Below are positions 13,901 to 26,200 of a stretch of 64,000 nucleotides of DNA, piece by piece. The translations under genes were made by a program, and so were the position numbers. Below the pieces are notes generated by a model. The model did not search any database and was not told the origin of the DNA. It saw only the letters and a program-made list of their open reading frames with translations. Every line of letters begins with the position of its first letter. Within the stretch, counting starts at the first letter, position 1. The DNA is from Phalacrocorax aristotelis (lineage: Eukaryota; Chordata; Aves; Suliformes; Phalacrocoracidae): NCBI RefSeq assembly GCF_949628215.1, contig NC_134280.1:5033795-5097794 (forward strand). Reading direction: 5' to 3'.

Positions 13901-15790
13901 CCCCCAACAAAACCAGTTGATCTTAAGAAAGATACCGATTCATTTCATAAGCCTCGTCTTGCTTACAAAAACAAGAAGAGAGGAGTCTCCATGCTCCAAA
14001 GAAAGCTTAAAAGAAGATTAATTAATTAATTAAGAATCTTTTCTTCTGAGTGCAACAGGATCCAAGTAACAAGTGAACTTTTCATTTCCAGTAATAGCAG
14101 AAATTACTTCAATAGCATGATTGTGAGCACCCGTGGGGCCATAATGTGAATGGTCTTTATTAAGGAATAGACTGAACTTCTGACTATCTTTCTTCCAGTC
14201 ATTTCCACAGGCTATAAACAGCGCCTGGTTTGTTGCTATTAAAAGAGTCTAAAGACGGCTATGCTGAAAAGCATTACTGTTTAAGTACTCATGGCTTGAC
14301 ATTAACATGAAAAATATTTTCTTGAAAGTAACGTGAACTTGGGTTCTCTAGAATGTTATAATTTTGTTGGGAAATGATTATGTTGAATACTTGTGATATG
14401 GGGGAGATATTTGTTTGGTTTGTGTGTTTAATTACTGGTTACTACCCCTCTGTTTCGCTTGATGTTGCAGATGTGTATGAAGTCAGAAGACATCTTGGGG
14501 CCAATTTTTATGTTTTCTTGGTGTTACTTTCTGCCTACGTTAGTACCCAATGAAAGAGCCTGGTCTTCGTTAACAATCAGGCCTCATTACATGTTTGTTC
14601 CCATAAATGACTGCTCTGAGGAGCAACCTTTCCTGAATACCATGGTATTTTGCAGAAAGATGCTAAGTAGAAACTGAGTAATCCATGATCTGCTGAGGTG
14701 ATAGTGAAGACATATCTCTTGCGCACAGCAGACCTATGCATTAATCCTATGTTTTGGGGTCTTTAATTGCTTTAAATATTTGCTTCTAGATCTGTGTTTC
14801 ACACATCTTATTTACATGGTTTATTTTTCATTTTATGAACAAATCGATAACCAGACAGACTCTTTACCACACTGGATTAGTTTTATTTATTCTCTTTGAA
14901 CTTGATTAAAAAGCTGTCAAACATAAGTCTACATTTTATCAGCAGAATACTTTTACAAAACAGGGTAGGAGATGTGTATAGCTGGAAACATACATTTCAA
15001 AATGAAACAATATTTGATATATTCTAGACAGTTACCCTTTTGTTTATCCATGACAACTGAAACTAACCATCAAATGCATAAATTGATTCAAGTCTAGCCA
15101 AGTAATCCTAAGGGCATGTGAAAAGGCTTTTTTTTCTTAAAGTTCTTTCTAGATGAATTTAATGTAGTTCACCAATAAAGCATCCTCAGGAGCACAATAC
15201 AAATGCTACAGAACATGAGATAGCTGGGGAAAGCGGGCAGATGTACAGTGTGATGAAGAATCGAAATGGATGTTACGTTAAAATGAGCAGTCACGCAATG
15301 TCTTCATTTCATGTACTGCATTTAAGTAAAAATGCCAAAGTTCCAACTTTGTTTTAAATTTTTGTAGGCACTGTTATGCAAGTAGTGACTTTCTGGTGGT
15401 ATATTTTTTTTGTTTGTTTAAAAGTATTAAATGTAATCTTCTTTTTGAACTCTTGGGTAGGCAAATTGATTATTCATCATGTCTTTAACTTTCAATATGT
15501 ATCAAAGAGAAAGGTAAATTATATTCAGATTAGCTACAAATGATCTGTTTTAATCACTGTTTTAATTCATTGCCTTTAATATACATATTTTAATCCATCT
15601 CCCACAAATCTCTTCAATTACTATTTGTCTTTCTGTGCCATTGCATATGTTAGTAAACAGAATTTTCTATGGTCTTTGGCCATATGCTGTATGCTCAGCT
15701 TGCAAAAAAAAATGACACTTGGAGTGCTAGCATAATGAAACTCTCAAAGGGTTAATGCAGAATACATATAGGCAAATGTTGACAATATTT
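10916..15790. other. Intergenic stretch downstream of ARHGAP15 polyadenylation
   Basis: This is AT-rich unique sequence with small overlapping open frames (60-105 codons) and nothing recognisable as a gene. A short (TTAA)n-like run, repeated TAAT, lies near 14018-14034. The part nearest ARHGAP15 (14.7-15.8 kb) is especially AT-rich. Transcription past the poly(A) signal would run into it. Confidence 0.55.
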
Positions 15791-15796
15791 TTTATT
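15791..15796 (-). promoter_or_regulatory. Candidate ARHGAP15 polyadenylation signal (AATAAA)
   Basis: The plus strand reads TTTATT, giving a canonical AATAAA on the minus strand about 160 bases after the stop codon. Cleavage would be expected 10-30 bases further down. Other sites further away cannot be excluded. Confidence 0.6.
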
Positions 15797-15958
15797 CCAA
15801 TGTTTGAAAATTAAACACAAAATCATCATTAAGTTTTCACAAAATGAGGCATCTGTCACTTGAAAGAAAAAGAAATATTTCAGAAATATGTTTACAGAAA
15901 TGTAAAAATATTAGACATCAAGACAGATGTGAACGTTTTCAATAACAGGCCCTGTCTG
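15797..15958 (-). other. Putative ARHGAP15 3' UTR
   Basis: This AT-rich stretch lies between the stop codon and the first canonical AATAAA on the minus strand. Its extent is inferred only from that signal. Confidence 0.55.
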
Positions 15959-16142
15959 TCAGTCTTCCTCAGAGCCGAAGATCTTGCTGTACTCACTCAA
16001 CATAAGTTCAACTATCTGATTTTGGTACAGCATGTGGACTGCCATGTTCCCTGTCTCCTTTTCAGGTCTAAGGAGTGTTGGTCCAAACACAATTCCTAAG
16101 CTTTGTGTTGACATAAGATTCACGGATTCCTTGGCTGCTATC
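15959..16142 (-). CDS. ARHGAP15: ARHGAP15 terminal coding exon (C-terminal end of the RhoGAP domain)
   Basis: ARHGAP15 is a Rac-directed GTPase-activating protein with an N-terminal PH domain and a C-terminal RhoGAP domain. It acts in the cytosol and at the membrane to switch Rac1 off. This exon encodes the last 60 residues. It contains SLGIVFGPTLL, the conserved hydrophobic RhoGAP strand and helix, then QNQIVELMLSEYSKIF and the ending GSEED, followed by TGA. That ending matches human ARHGAP15 as I recall it and separates it from the paralogues ARHGAP9, 12 and 27. The acceptor on minus is CTTTCGTCAACAG before G-ATA. The first base completes a Lys codon begun in the exon at 38706-38811. By hand alignment, the Asn that contacts the GTPase in p50RhoGAP is Ser here, which I believe is usual for this subfamily. 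The arginine finger lies in an exon outside the window. The open frame continues upstream of the acceptor into intron, so a start codon there is not real. Confidence 0.93.
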
Positions 16143-18889
16143 CTGTTGACGAAAGGAAAGAATTGGTTAAAAAAGAGAGATGTCAAAGGAGTCGCTGTTG
16201 CATTTGAAGTACATAGAGGCACTTTTTACTGATTCTCCAAACAGGGATGTTTGGATTAGCTATCAAAAAGAAAGGAAAGAAGGATGGAAGAGACGACTTC
16301 TGCCAACCTGACAAAGAAGGAAAGGCGAGTCGGCCCCCAAGACCAAGATGTGTGCCGGGTGGAGGTCTAGAGGCCCATTTACAGTGCTCTTACATCAAGG
16401 CACAATTATATCTGGTGAATGAGCATTAGCTGGTATGTGTGCTATAAGGCAATAATTTCTGGGCTCATACATTTAGATACCAAAAATAGGGATTGCTCTT
16501 TCTGCTGAGGGAATCGAGCGTTTTTGCTGTCAACAGTTTTGGTGGCTCCAGGGAGAAGCTTCCCTGCTTCTCTTAACATGGTCTCCAGCACTGAAAGAGT
16601 TGGGAAAACAACAAAAGCCCCTTAATAGAGAGCTCATATGAAACACATTCCTTCTGCTAATTTAAAGCCAATAAAGTTAGTATAGTCTGAAATGGATTGT
16701 GAGATTTATAGAACTAAAGACTTTTGCATGCCTTATCCTGACACAAAGTTTCTTGAAAGACACGGAGACCACATACCTTAATGAGATGACTTAGGAAATA
16801 ATGGCAAGGATTATAACCTTTGATATCTTTATTACCCACAAAATTACAAGAGGACGACTATTATTATTAAAAGTTGATCTTATGTCTGCATTAAGACTTA
16901 ATATTCTTGTGGAAATGGCATTAAGGATGGAGAAGTCTGGTCTAAGAACAACATAGGTTTAATGGATGGAGTTTAGGTAGGCAATTTCACATAAATCTCG
17001 GCAGCGGTGAGTATGAACTAAGTGGAAATCCATTTCCTTCCACCCTCCAGAATATATAACATATCCTAGCTTGGAAAGATCAGTAAATGAAGATACATAT
17101 TTTATAAATAAATTACACAGCTCTACCAAGGAATGTGAACTAAATGTAACTTTAATATGTAAATGTTTGAATTTATGGATGCCTCCTTAATCTGTTAGTT
17201 TTAGCTTAAATATTCCAAGTGGACTGTTGAAGCCAAGTTCTTCTTCCCCCCCACCGCCCCCTCTCATTGTCACTCATTTACCTTTTTAAAATCCAGACAG
17301 TAATTTAAAAATCATCATAGCTGTGTATGTTTTCACATACCCATTCCTGAATTTACAGCAAGCTGCACTGTAAGTGAGACAAACTTCATGAGACATAATG
17401 GGTTCAGTCACTTAAAAAAAAGGTTTCTTTCATGTTCGCTGGTGGGTCACGCAGCAAAGAGCATCTACTTGTGGATTGCTGCCAAGCTTGTCGTTTACCG
17501 TGTTCCTTGAACATCAGCGCTCGTGGTTTTTTCCCGTATATAAATAGGAAGCATTACTTAGTTCTGGCTCATGCTTGTAACTGTGGTGTCCATTGCACAA
17601 AACACACTCCATATGGCATTAATCAGATTGGCTTAATTATTAGTTTCTTAAAATATAGCATCTTTCTTATAAATTTAAAAAAATTATTATCTTTCCTCTA
17701 TGGTAATATTAACATATCATCTCTTCTCTTAGAAGTCCAAGAAGTCTCAAAAGTTAGTAGTTTTGTTGCCAAACGACTGTGTGGGCTTACTGATGGACAT
17801 CCCACATCTTCATCACAATTAAAAATGTTTGTTACGGGGTGACGAGGTTGTTTTGCTTAATGCCACTTATGCAGAACCACATATACCAAGCTTGGGGCCT
17901 CCCTGGGAGAAGGACTTGATTTCTGTTGAGCTTGTTATGTGCTGGAAGCTGGAAACCTTAAAAAGTATTTGCAGATGACATCAGTATGGGTAGAGGTGCT
18001 AGTTCACTGGGGGGAAAAAGCCATGTTCGGCAGCTGTACTTTGCGTAACTTTGGAGGTCACCAGTTTAGCATCAGCCATGGCTTTGCAATGAGGTGGTGT
18101 CGATGATGGACAGCATCAACACAGCTAGAGGAGAAAAACCTTGTGGGAAGCAGGAGTCAGTGACGCACAGATGAGCAGAGTCAGGGTGAAGACCGGTGTT
18201 GGCAGAGCTCAATTTACTAAAAGGAAAGGAGGGGTTTGACTTCCTTTATCTGTAAAATTTGGAGCAAGATATTGAGATCCTATATTTTTGATGCGGGCAC
18301 AGGAAATGGAAGGTGGCTGGCCAGCCTCTCTGTCACTGTTTGCCATCTTTCTGAAGCAGAATAATTCTCCTCATTTTTCCTGAATATGCCATCCTGCATG
18401 CAATGTCCTGTTTGAGTCCAGGCAACATGGGAAGTCTGAGTAGTTAAATAATCTGTGGTAACATACAGCTACTTAATTATAAGTTTATGACCTTATGTCT
18501 TTTTAAATTACAAATATTTACCAATGAACTTCTATAACTAATATTTTTTTCATCTGTCCACAAAAGAAAAAGTCGAAGCAAAATAAAAACAAATATACAC
18601 AATTTAAGCTATTACTGTAGCTGCTAAGCGAAATTCAGTTGTTAAAAGAGAAAATCCCTAAAAATGGGCAAGAACTCTCTTTCTGGCAAGAAAAAGAGCA
18701 GAAAGAGTGATACACCATTTACAACATAAAAAGTGAAAGGAAATGCCAGAGCTACTTTTTGTCAAGCCCAAATGAAAGGAGCAATGATCCATCAATTTAA
18801 GATTATTTTAGAAACAATCTATAATCCAGTGCCACAGATGTTGGAACCATATCAAGAAATAGTTGGGCATTATGCTGTGCAAGATACAC

Positions 18890-18920
18890 GCCCCCCCACT
18901 CCCCCCCCCCACCCCCCGCC
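18890..18920. repeat. C-rich low-complexity tract
   Basis: Runs of seven, ten and six C are separated by short interruptions. The minus strand is G-rich and could form a quadruplex. Confidence 0.9.
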
Positions 18921-19924
18921 AAATAAGTGAGCTGAATTGCAAACTTCAAGAATGGCTTCAGCCCTTTAAGATCACAAGTCAGGAGATATACAGAAAATAC
19001 AGTTCCCATTATTAATAGTAATGAAATTAATGATGTCTTAACGCAGCAGAAGTGTCTGATAGGAGGGCTCTAGAGTCAATGGCAGATATATAAGCAAAAA
19101 AACTCGGAATTTATGCTTTGGCTGTTGCCAAGGCAACTCTAAGCTGGAAAGCATGTTCCTGAGAGCAGGGCAACTCTACAGCTAAGAGGGTCATTGTATG
19201 GTGAGTTTGGCTCTCTAGCTCCATTAAACCCACACTTTTCAAACTCTCTAAATAAAATCATTATTAATTTTGACATTCAGAAAGCACATTGGATTATTAC
19301 TTCAAACACCCTAGGTGTTAGGAAATGTTCTTCATCCATTTTTACTCCATAATAACTGCTGAGGAGGGGAAAGCGTTTCAACAGTGACTCTGATTCCTCA
19401 CCATTATAATGGTCCCAGTGCACGTTAAAAATTAGGGGGAGAAGTCAGTATATTTAGGGAGGAAAACCCCATTGGAAAGGGCACTGTTTTACGGTAAGCT
19501 GGAGAGTGTTTGAGGGTACAGCTCTCCTCTGCTAGCTGCACTGAGAACTGCCTAGTCTTGCTTTCTCAGACCTTTCCAGCCTACAAGGCTTTAAGTTTGC
19601 TCAAGGTTAGGGGCATTTCTACCCTTAGCAGAACATGGTTTTAGCCATGCCTCACTCTCTTTTACTATTTTAAATTATATCTAAGGGTAGCTTTTCAGTA
19701 AGAAAATCATTCTGCTCTTCCATGAACTGGTACTGTAGGCTATGACTAACAGGCAACCCATTACAAAATGAGGGGGTAAGAAGAGAAAGAGCAAGTCATC
19801 TGGTGAAATATTATGGGCCAGAATGGCAGGTGTAGGAAATGCCATCCACTGACTTCAGCAGAGGACCAAGGGATACAATTAGGTTTTGATCTTATCAGAA
19901 TCCTGTCCACCAGCACTATGTACA

Positions 19925-20240
19925 ACATTTTATTTAACTAGGGAAGTCACTGCCATGAGAGACAGAAACCAAGATCTAAACAGAGGCCAACAAAGATTAA
20001 AGATGCATGGGAATAAAGAAAACTCCCCAGGAAGGAAAAAAGTGATGTATTTGTGACATCTGTCCTCTTTGTATAACAACTAGCCTTACGGAATTAGGAA
20101 CTGACTCCTCTCTAAGTAGATTATTCCATGATAGCCCATTTAGGTGGGTTTTGTGCCTTTGCTGAACTGTGCTAGCGACCACTGTCACAGCCAAGCTGCT
20201 CATCCTGTTGGACCATTGGGCTGATTTGATATGTAAATTC
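19925..20240 (+). mobile_element. Ancient CR1 LINE 3'-end fragment
   Basis: CR1 3' landmarks occur in order. There is a GGAAGTCACTGCCATGAGAGAC segment near 19943, like 'gaactcactgccacaagat'. TTATTCCATGATAGCCCATT lies near 20121. Then comes GTGCTAGCGACCACTGTCACAG near 20169-20190 and TTGGACCATTGGGCTGATTTG near 20209-20229, matching the 'ggtgctggccactgtcagag' and 'gatggaccattggtctga' blocks. It is more diverged than the copy at 10.4 kb and has no coding capacity. The left boundary is uncertain. Confidence 0.6.
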
Positions 20241-23200
20241 CTAGGAACTTCCTTAATGGGTCAAAGTCTGCACATCCCATTGCTTTCCTTCACCAATAAC
20301 TATGCTAAATTAGCTAATATCTGCTTCTTATACCTATTCAGGCATATGTAAATGTAATGTTTTAGCTTAAGGACTCTGCCCTGGGAACGGCTGGGCTGCC
20401 TTCTCAGCTGAGTTGACTCACCTCACCTATAGCCCTGTTAACAGGTCTTCTCACTGCGCTGTTATGGGACAGTTTTTATGCAGCAATTTTCTGAGTTTTG
20501 CTATTGCAGAGCTCCAAATCTGTTTGAATGTGTTCAGAGTTGACTCTTACGTTGAACAGTTTCTAGCTCAACATTTTATGCTCTTCTCCTTCCCAAATGC
20601 TGGTTCACAGGAGTTAAAAAATAACAGGTATTACATCCTTTGCTTTAGTGACAAGACATTGGGGAAGGAATCATCCAACCTTGAAATAAAAGCTGTATTG
20701 AAAGCAATTCTACATCCATGCCAGTCAGATACATCGTATGATCAGAAGAGGTGTCCCAGGGGAAAGCTCGGCACAGTAGACAGGGTTGATTACTTGGACC
20801 TCCTGTCAGTTCTTAACTCATTGACAATGGCTGAGACATTCAGTACAACTTTGTTTTCTTTATTTGGAAATAAAGTTAATATACTTACCTTAACTGTGCC
20901 AAATGTACTGGAAAATAACCTGATAATAAAACGTACCATCCTACGAAGTGATAATGTCTTGTGTGCATAAGCACATTTTGGCAGGGCTTTTGCAGCTGGG
21001 TTTTTCAGTGTTAGGAAGGAAGCACAAGTACAAAATGATGCAGAAGATAAACTATCAGGTTTCTTCTGAATGTATTTCCTTTCCATTTAAGGCCTGTTAC
21101 ATACTTTCCTGAGATACAGCATATTACTGCAGCGTCATTTTCTGTTGAGGACTTAGTTCAGTTCCGCTATAGCAGTTGCTCTTCAGGAAGAACTTAAGTG
21201 CTTTTTGGTACTAAAAAGACAACTGAATTACGAAGTTTGGCTTTGAGAGTCCTCTTAAAACACAAACAACAATAGGTGTCCTTTTACAACGGGTCAAAAC
21301 CTTGCAGAGATATCCATAGCCAGCTGGATACGCCAGCTTAGGACAGACAGCAAAATACACCTGCTGTGGAGGAAGGGTGCAGGGCCTGTGCACTGCTTAA
21401 CCCCATCTTGAGAGACTTGTGGAAATAATCGGTGGTGAGCCCCTGATACCATGAGCTCTATTTGTGTAAACTCTTCAATTCATTGCACTGCAACACAGAT
21501 AAATTTAAAATTTAGTAATAAATTGGGATTCTTGACATTTTATGAATGCAAACTAAACCTCATTATTATTTATGTACTGGCTTTATGGATGATTTGCTCA
21601 GTTGCATTACAGTGGTATTCACCAGCTGATGAAGCTAAGCAAATGCAAACATTATCAGTTGAATCCCCAGCTTGTTGTTTATGAAATCTGTATATCGTGT
21701 TGGGAAGGGGGAGCTTTGCGCATATGTAGCTACGACCTGAGCTTTAGGCTTATAGAGGAGCTCCAAAACACTACGCCTTTCCTTTTCAAAATATGATCAC
21801 AGTGGTCTAATACAGTTTTGAGCCACTTTCTTTTTGCCCGTGTAAAATGCGAAGGTACCTTAAATTCCTCTTTGCTCCATAGGTTGAATTCGAAACAATA
21901 GCTATCCAAGGCTGGTAATAGAGAAACCAGGTCATGGCGCATGATATGTTACGAGAGGGGTCAGAAATAGTTCAGACATACTTAAGAGCTTGCTTTTGCT
22001 GAAAATAGCCTCCATGGCTCCTGGCCTACAGAAACTCCATAGGCTTCCTGTGCTCTGCAGCTGCGGGTTCATATTACAGCTCTTTGGGAAAAAATCCCTT
22101 CTCTTCAGTTGCTCTGGGACACAAGAACAAGCACTTGATGCTGTCGTCTTCTGCAGACTAGCCTTTAAATCTGACCGTTGGATGGCTATATATAGTACCT
22201 GGACAGCTGACAGGGACCCGGTGGAGAATGGGCTTCCTCAGGGGATCCCCCACATATCTCGCAGCACGAGCCCTTCCCTGGATGAACTGCCTTGGAGTCT
22301 AGCCCTAAACGAAAATAATAGCTAAACTAACTCTGAACATCAGTTCACAGTTGGCTGAATAGACTCTGAAAGGCTGAAGAATGACATTTATTCTGTCTTA
22401 GCCTGGTTTAATAGAACAGTTAAAAATAAAATCTTCTCACCGTTGGGTGAACCTTGCTACCTGTATGACTTCTTTTCTGAAGAGCACGTGTGCTCTTGCC
22501 TTTGCACACACCTCACCCACTGCCTGTCTTGTAGAGAAAGTCATCATTTTCCAGGTGATGGAGGCCAAGATGTAAAAGCACATTTAGGTATCTGAAGGGA
22601 CTCAGGCTGCTACAGGGGCTTCGTTCAGGAATGTACTTTGGAGAAGTTCTGCTTGTTTTTCTGCAGAAGGAGAGCTGCGCTCCTGCCTCTGCCCCCAGCT
22701 GTGGCTGTATGAAGAGGGCAGGGTAACGCGGTGCCTGCATCTCAGCCTTGGGGTCGTTTCTTTTTTCTGGCCATCTCCTGTGTTAGAGGAGCTCCAAAGG
22801 CAGAGGGTGCACAACGGTGTCCTGGCACGGCGTGGACAGCAAGGGCAGGAGTTCACCCCCGCCCTGTGGTGGCTTCACTGAAGAGCCCAGTGTGGGCAGA
22901 GGCTCAGGTGCTGTTCCCCAAAACCACCTTGTATGAAAGAAATGGATTCAAAACCTTTTCATAAAATTTTCCCTTTTACTGCAAAATTTCCAGGTCTCCC
23001 TTTTGGAAAACCGACCCAAGTGGGTGAGCTGCTAAGTTCTTCCACTTACTGACAACCACAGCACACCGCCCTCCTGGTTTGGCTTGCTTTTTAATTACTT
23101 GTGTGTGAATGCAAACGGGTTCGGACTGATACTCGTAAGATCAGAGCAGGGAGGAGATCTGGCTAGTCTGTGTTATCACAGCTGAAGTTTGTCTGTTCGG

Positions 23201-23250
23201 GGACAGCCACTTGGAAGGAGTCACCTGAAGGCCACAAACTTCCTAAAGAA

Positions 23251-23272
23251 GCATCGCAGACGCATCGCAGAC
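23251..23272. repeat. Tandem duplication of an 11-bp unit (GCATCGCAGAC)
   Basis: Two perfect adjacent copies, followed by a partial third (GC). It is CpG-containing and isolated. Confidence 0.9.
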
Positions 23273-26200
23273 GCCTCTGGCTGCAGGTCCGCGCACAAGG
23301 CATTCCTTCTTGCCGCCCCTAACAGCCCTGTAGCAGCATTATAGCTCAAACAACAGCGAGCCCCTCTTCAATAGCCACGCTACCCCTGCAAGCATGAGCC
23401 TCTCCGTGGGGAGAGGATGGGAGAGAACAAAACCACCCGTGGCAGATGTTAGGCAGATGCTAATGCACTTCTTAGAGGTGTTTGGATAGTAGAGTGATAA
23501 AGGCAGTGCGAGACTACATAAAGTAATATATGTTCAGACAGAGATATAACACATAGAGCCCTTAACTGTATTTTTGGCTGGTGGTGTAGTTTTTGCTATG
23601 ATTGATTTTTTTAAATTTTTTTTTTAAAAAATTCTATTTCTGATTTTTTTCTGCAGAGCACTTGCTTAATGTAAAGACCAACCTCTTAGGGGTCCTAGAT
23701 CTGTACACTTTTGTGGTCTGGGTGGCTCAGAAGCAACAGATAATTTTACATGAATAAAGCTTTAACTTTTTAGATTGTTTAAATATTTTTGTTTAAGAAT
23801 GCCTGAAGCTACAGTTCCTTCTAACACTAAAAATAAAAAGCAGTTAGCAACAATCTCCCTTAAATCAAGAATTGTAAATATAAGAACCTTTATCATCAGC
23901 ACAGCACATCCAAAAATGTCTTTGTAAAATAAATCAAATTATATGAGTTAATTGATTCCAGGCAACATCAGCAACTGCAGGTGGAAACTGAATAACAGGA
24001 TGTTTATTAATGAAGGACTATTAATCAAAATTGACAATATCAATTCCTGTTTCTTTTGTTTGGATTCTACCTGCAAAATCCACAGACATACTTTTGGAAT
24101 TTTTAAATAAAAATTTAAAAGTAAAGAAAACGCTAACACTTGGGATTTTTTCTTTAGATGTAGGGCTATTTGTTTAAACAGCGAAAGGATATCCTAAATC
24201 CAATTTGACAGGCAATGCCAAAGATGCCAGTGGTAATTAATTAGCACTTAATTTAGACCACAGAACAACAGGATATGGAATTGGTGCTCAGTGCCATTTC
24301 CCCTTAGGCTTCATCTCATGAGGGTCAGGAGTATGGCTGTCGCATTGAAGGTCAGTAAATAAATTGGGAGAACACATTGACACTGGACTTTTCATGATAG
24401 ATATCCTTCACCCTTATTACTGCCTCTGGCTATCGCTGATGAGAAAAGGACTGCAATTGTTCTGTGAAGAATGCCGTACACAGGCTCGGCTCGAGCAAGG
24501 TAGCGTTTGAACTCACGCGCCGTACAGTAGTGGTGCTGGGTGCTTCCTAGGGGCAGAGAGCCGCCTCAACTTTGTATCTGGGCTGGAAATAAACTTCTAA
24601 CTGTAGCCTAGGAAGCTTGAGGAACTCTGACAGGCGAGAAAATTCACTTAAAAGCAGTCCTTAAGTTTGCTAGATTTGTGAGCTTAGCTTTAGATTAAGC
24701 ATAATTAAAATCAATGGAAGATTTTTAAAGTAAGGTTAGAAACTAGGTCAGTGAGGGAAAAACCACGTTTCCTTATTATCCTCTTGTCTTTGTCTTAATA
24801 ATACTTGGTATTCCTTTATAAAGCTAAAGGCTCTTAATAAAGGTGGATTAATGTTATTAACAGCATTGTTTTCTGATGGGGACACTGAAGATTTGATGTG
24901 CTTAGTGATGGACAAACAAAAAGTACGTGGTAAAAAAGCAGAGCCACCAGTTCTGCTGGTAACCCAGCTGTTTTCGAACTGAGTGAAAGAAGCCACCCTT
25001 CTACAACACACCCAAAGCAGCGGCTATATGGAAAGCACACAGGAAAAAGAGACCCCATGGAGCCTTGTTCACAGATGCGTATAAATTGCATTCTTTAGCT
25101 CAGATTTACCGGTGAAAAAAATAGAAAAGATTATGAGACTTGGTATTATAATATAATCCTCCGTCTCCCAGTAAACTTTGTGTGTCTGCCAGCCACTACT
25201 ATGCTCTTTCTTCCAGTAAGCTCTACCCGCCTTTCAGAAGAGCGGCTCAGGTGGAAGGGTGTCAGCACTGGCACTGATACTCAGCCACGTTACAGCTTTC
25301 TGAAACTGCGTCTTACAAACCGTGCCCCACTATGCTTAAGCAGTCCAGTTCCACATGGCCCGCAGGACGATGAACAACGGGAACTTCAGCAGGGAAAATC
25401 TTGTTGCAAATCCTAGATGTACTCTACTAGCACAGTTTTATCTCCTTGGTCCCCAGAAGGGCTGCCTGCATTGCTGCAGCAGGAAAACACTGAGTTAGGC
25501 AGCAGTCTGTGCTCAGAAAATGTATTTTGGAAGCCCCAGGTTAACAGCTATTTTAACTTTCACTTCATCACACCCTTTGCATCATCTCCCGCGACAGTGA
25601 GTGAAATTTTGATTACTGTTAAAAGTCACTGACAAAACTCCCAGCGACTGGGAGCCAGAATGGAGTCAGAATTTCACTTTATATAAGCTTAACTTTTCTC
25701 ATTTTGGATGATATCTACTTTTACTAAGTGGAATTACTGCTTTTGACTATGTTCAGTCTATAACCTCTTGCAGCCTTCAATTATAGCCCTTTTGTGCTAC
25801 GGTAATCCGGTTGACAGCAAATCACTCGGCTCTGGATATGACAGGCTTACTTTCTGACTTAAAGCCCAAAAGTGGCAACTGGCCGGAATTACAACCTGGG
25901 ATGCTGAACGGTAGGCACCTTGCTCAGAAATGCATCTTGGCTGGGCAGCCTTAAGCTTCTCATGGAACACATTGTTTTTGTCCAGCATCATGAATAAATT
26001 ATTCACTTTTGTGAGACAAACAGTAATTTTTGGTGTTGGCATCAGAGAACGTGGCAAAGAATTCCGCGGAAGTCAGAGAAAAAACTGTCGCCAGTTTTCT
26101 TTTTCTGTGAGCTACAGGTGTAATTATTTCACAGATTGTGTTGTTTCAAGTCTTTTTAAATAATGAAAACCCTTTTAATATTGGCCTATTAATTGTCCCC

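Noticed and set aside
1..15790. Exons of GTDC1 or ZEB2 expected from mammalian gene order
   Set aside because: No splice-bounded coding segment resembling either protein was found. They probably lie beyond the left edge.
16143..16222. Upstream extension of the ARHGAP15 last-exon frame to an ATG at 16222
   Set aside because: The open frame continues past a clear CAG acceptor at 16145-16143. The residues beyond it do not match RhoGAP, and the phase fits the exon at 38706-38811.
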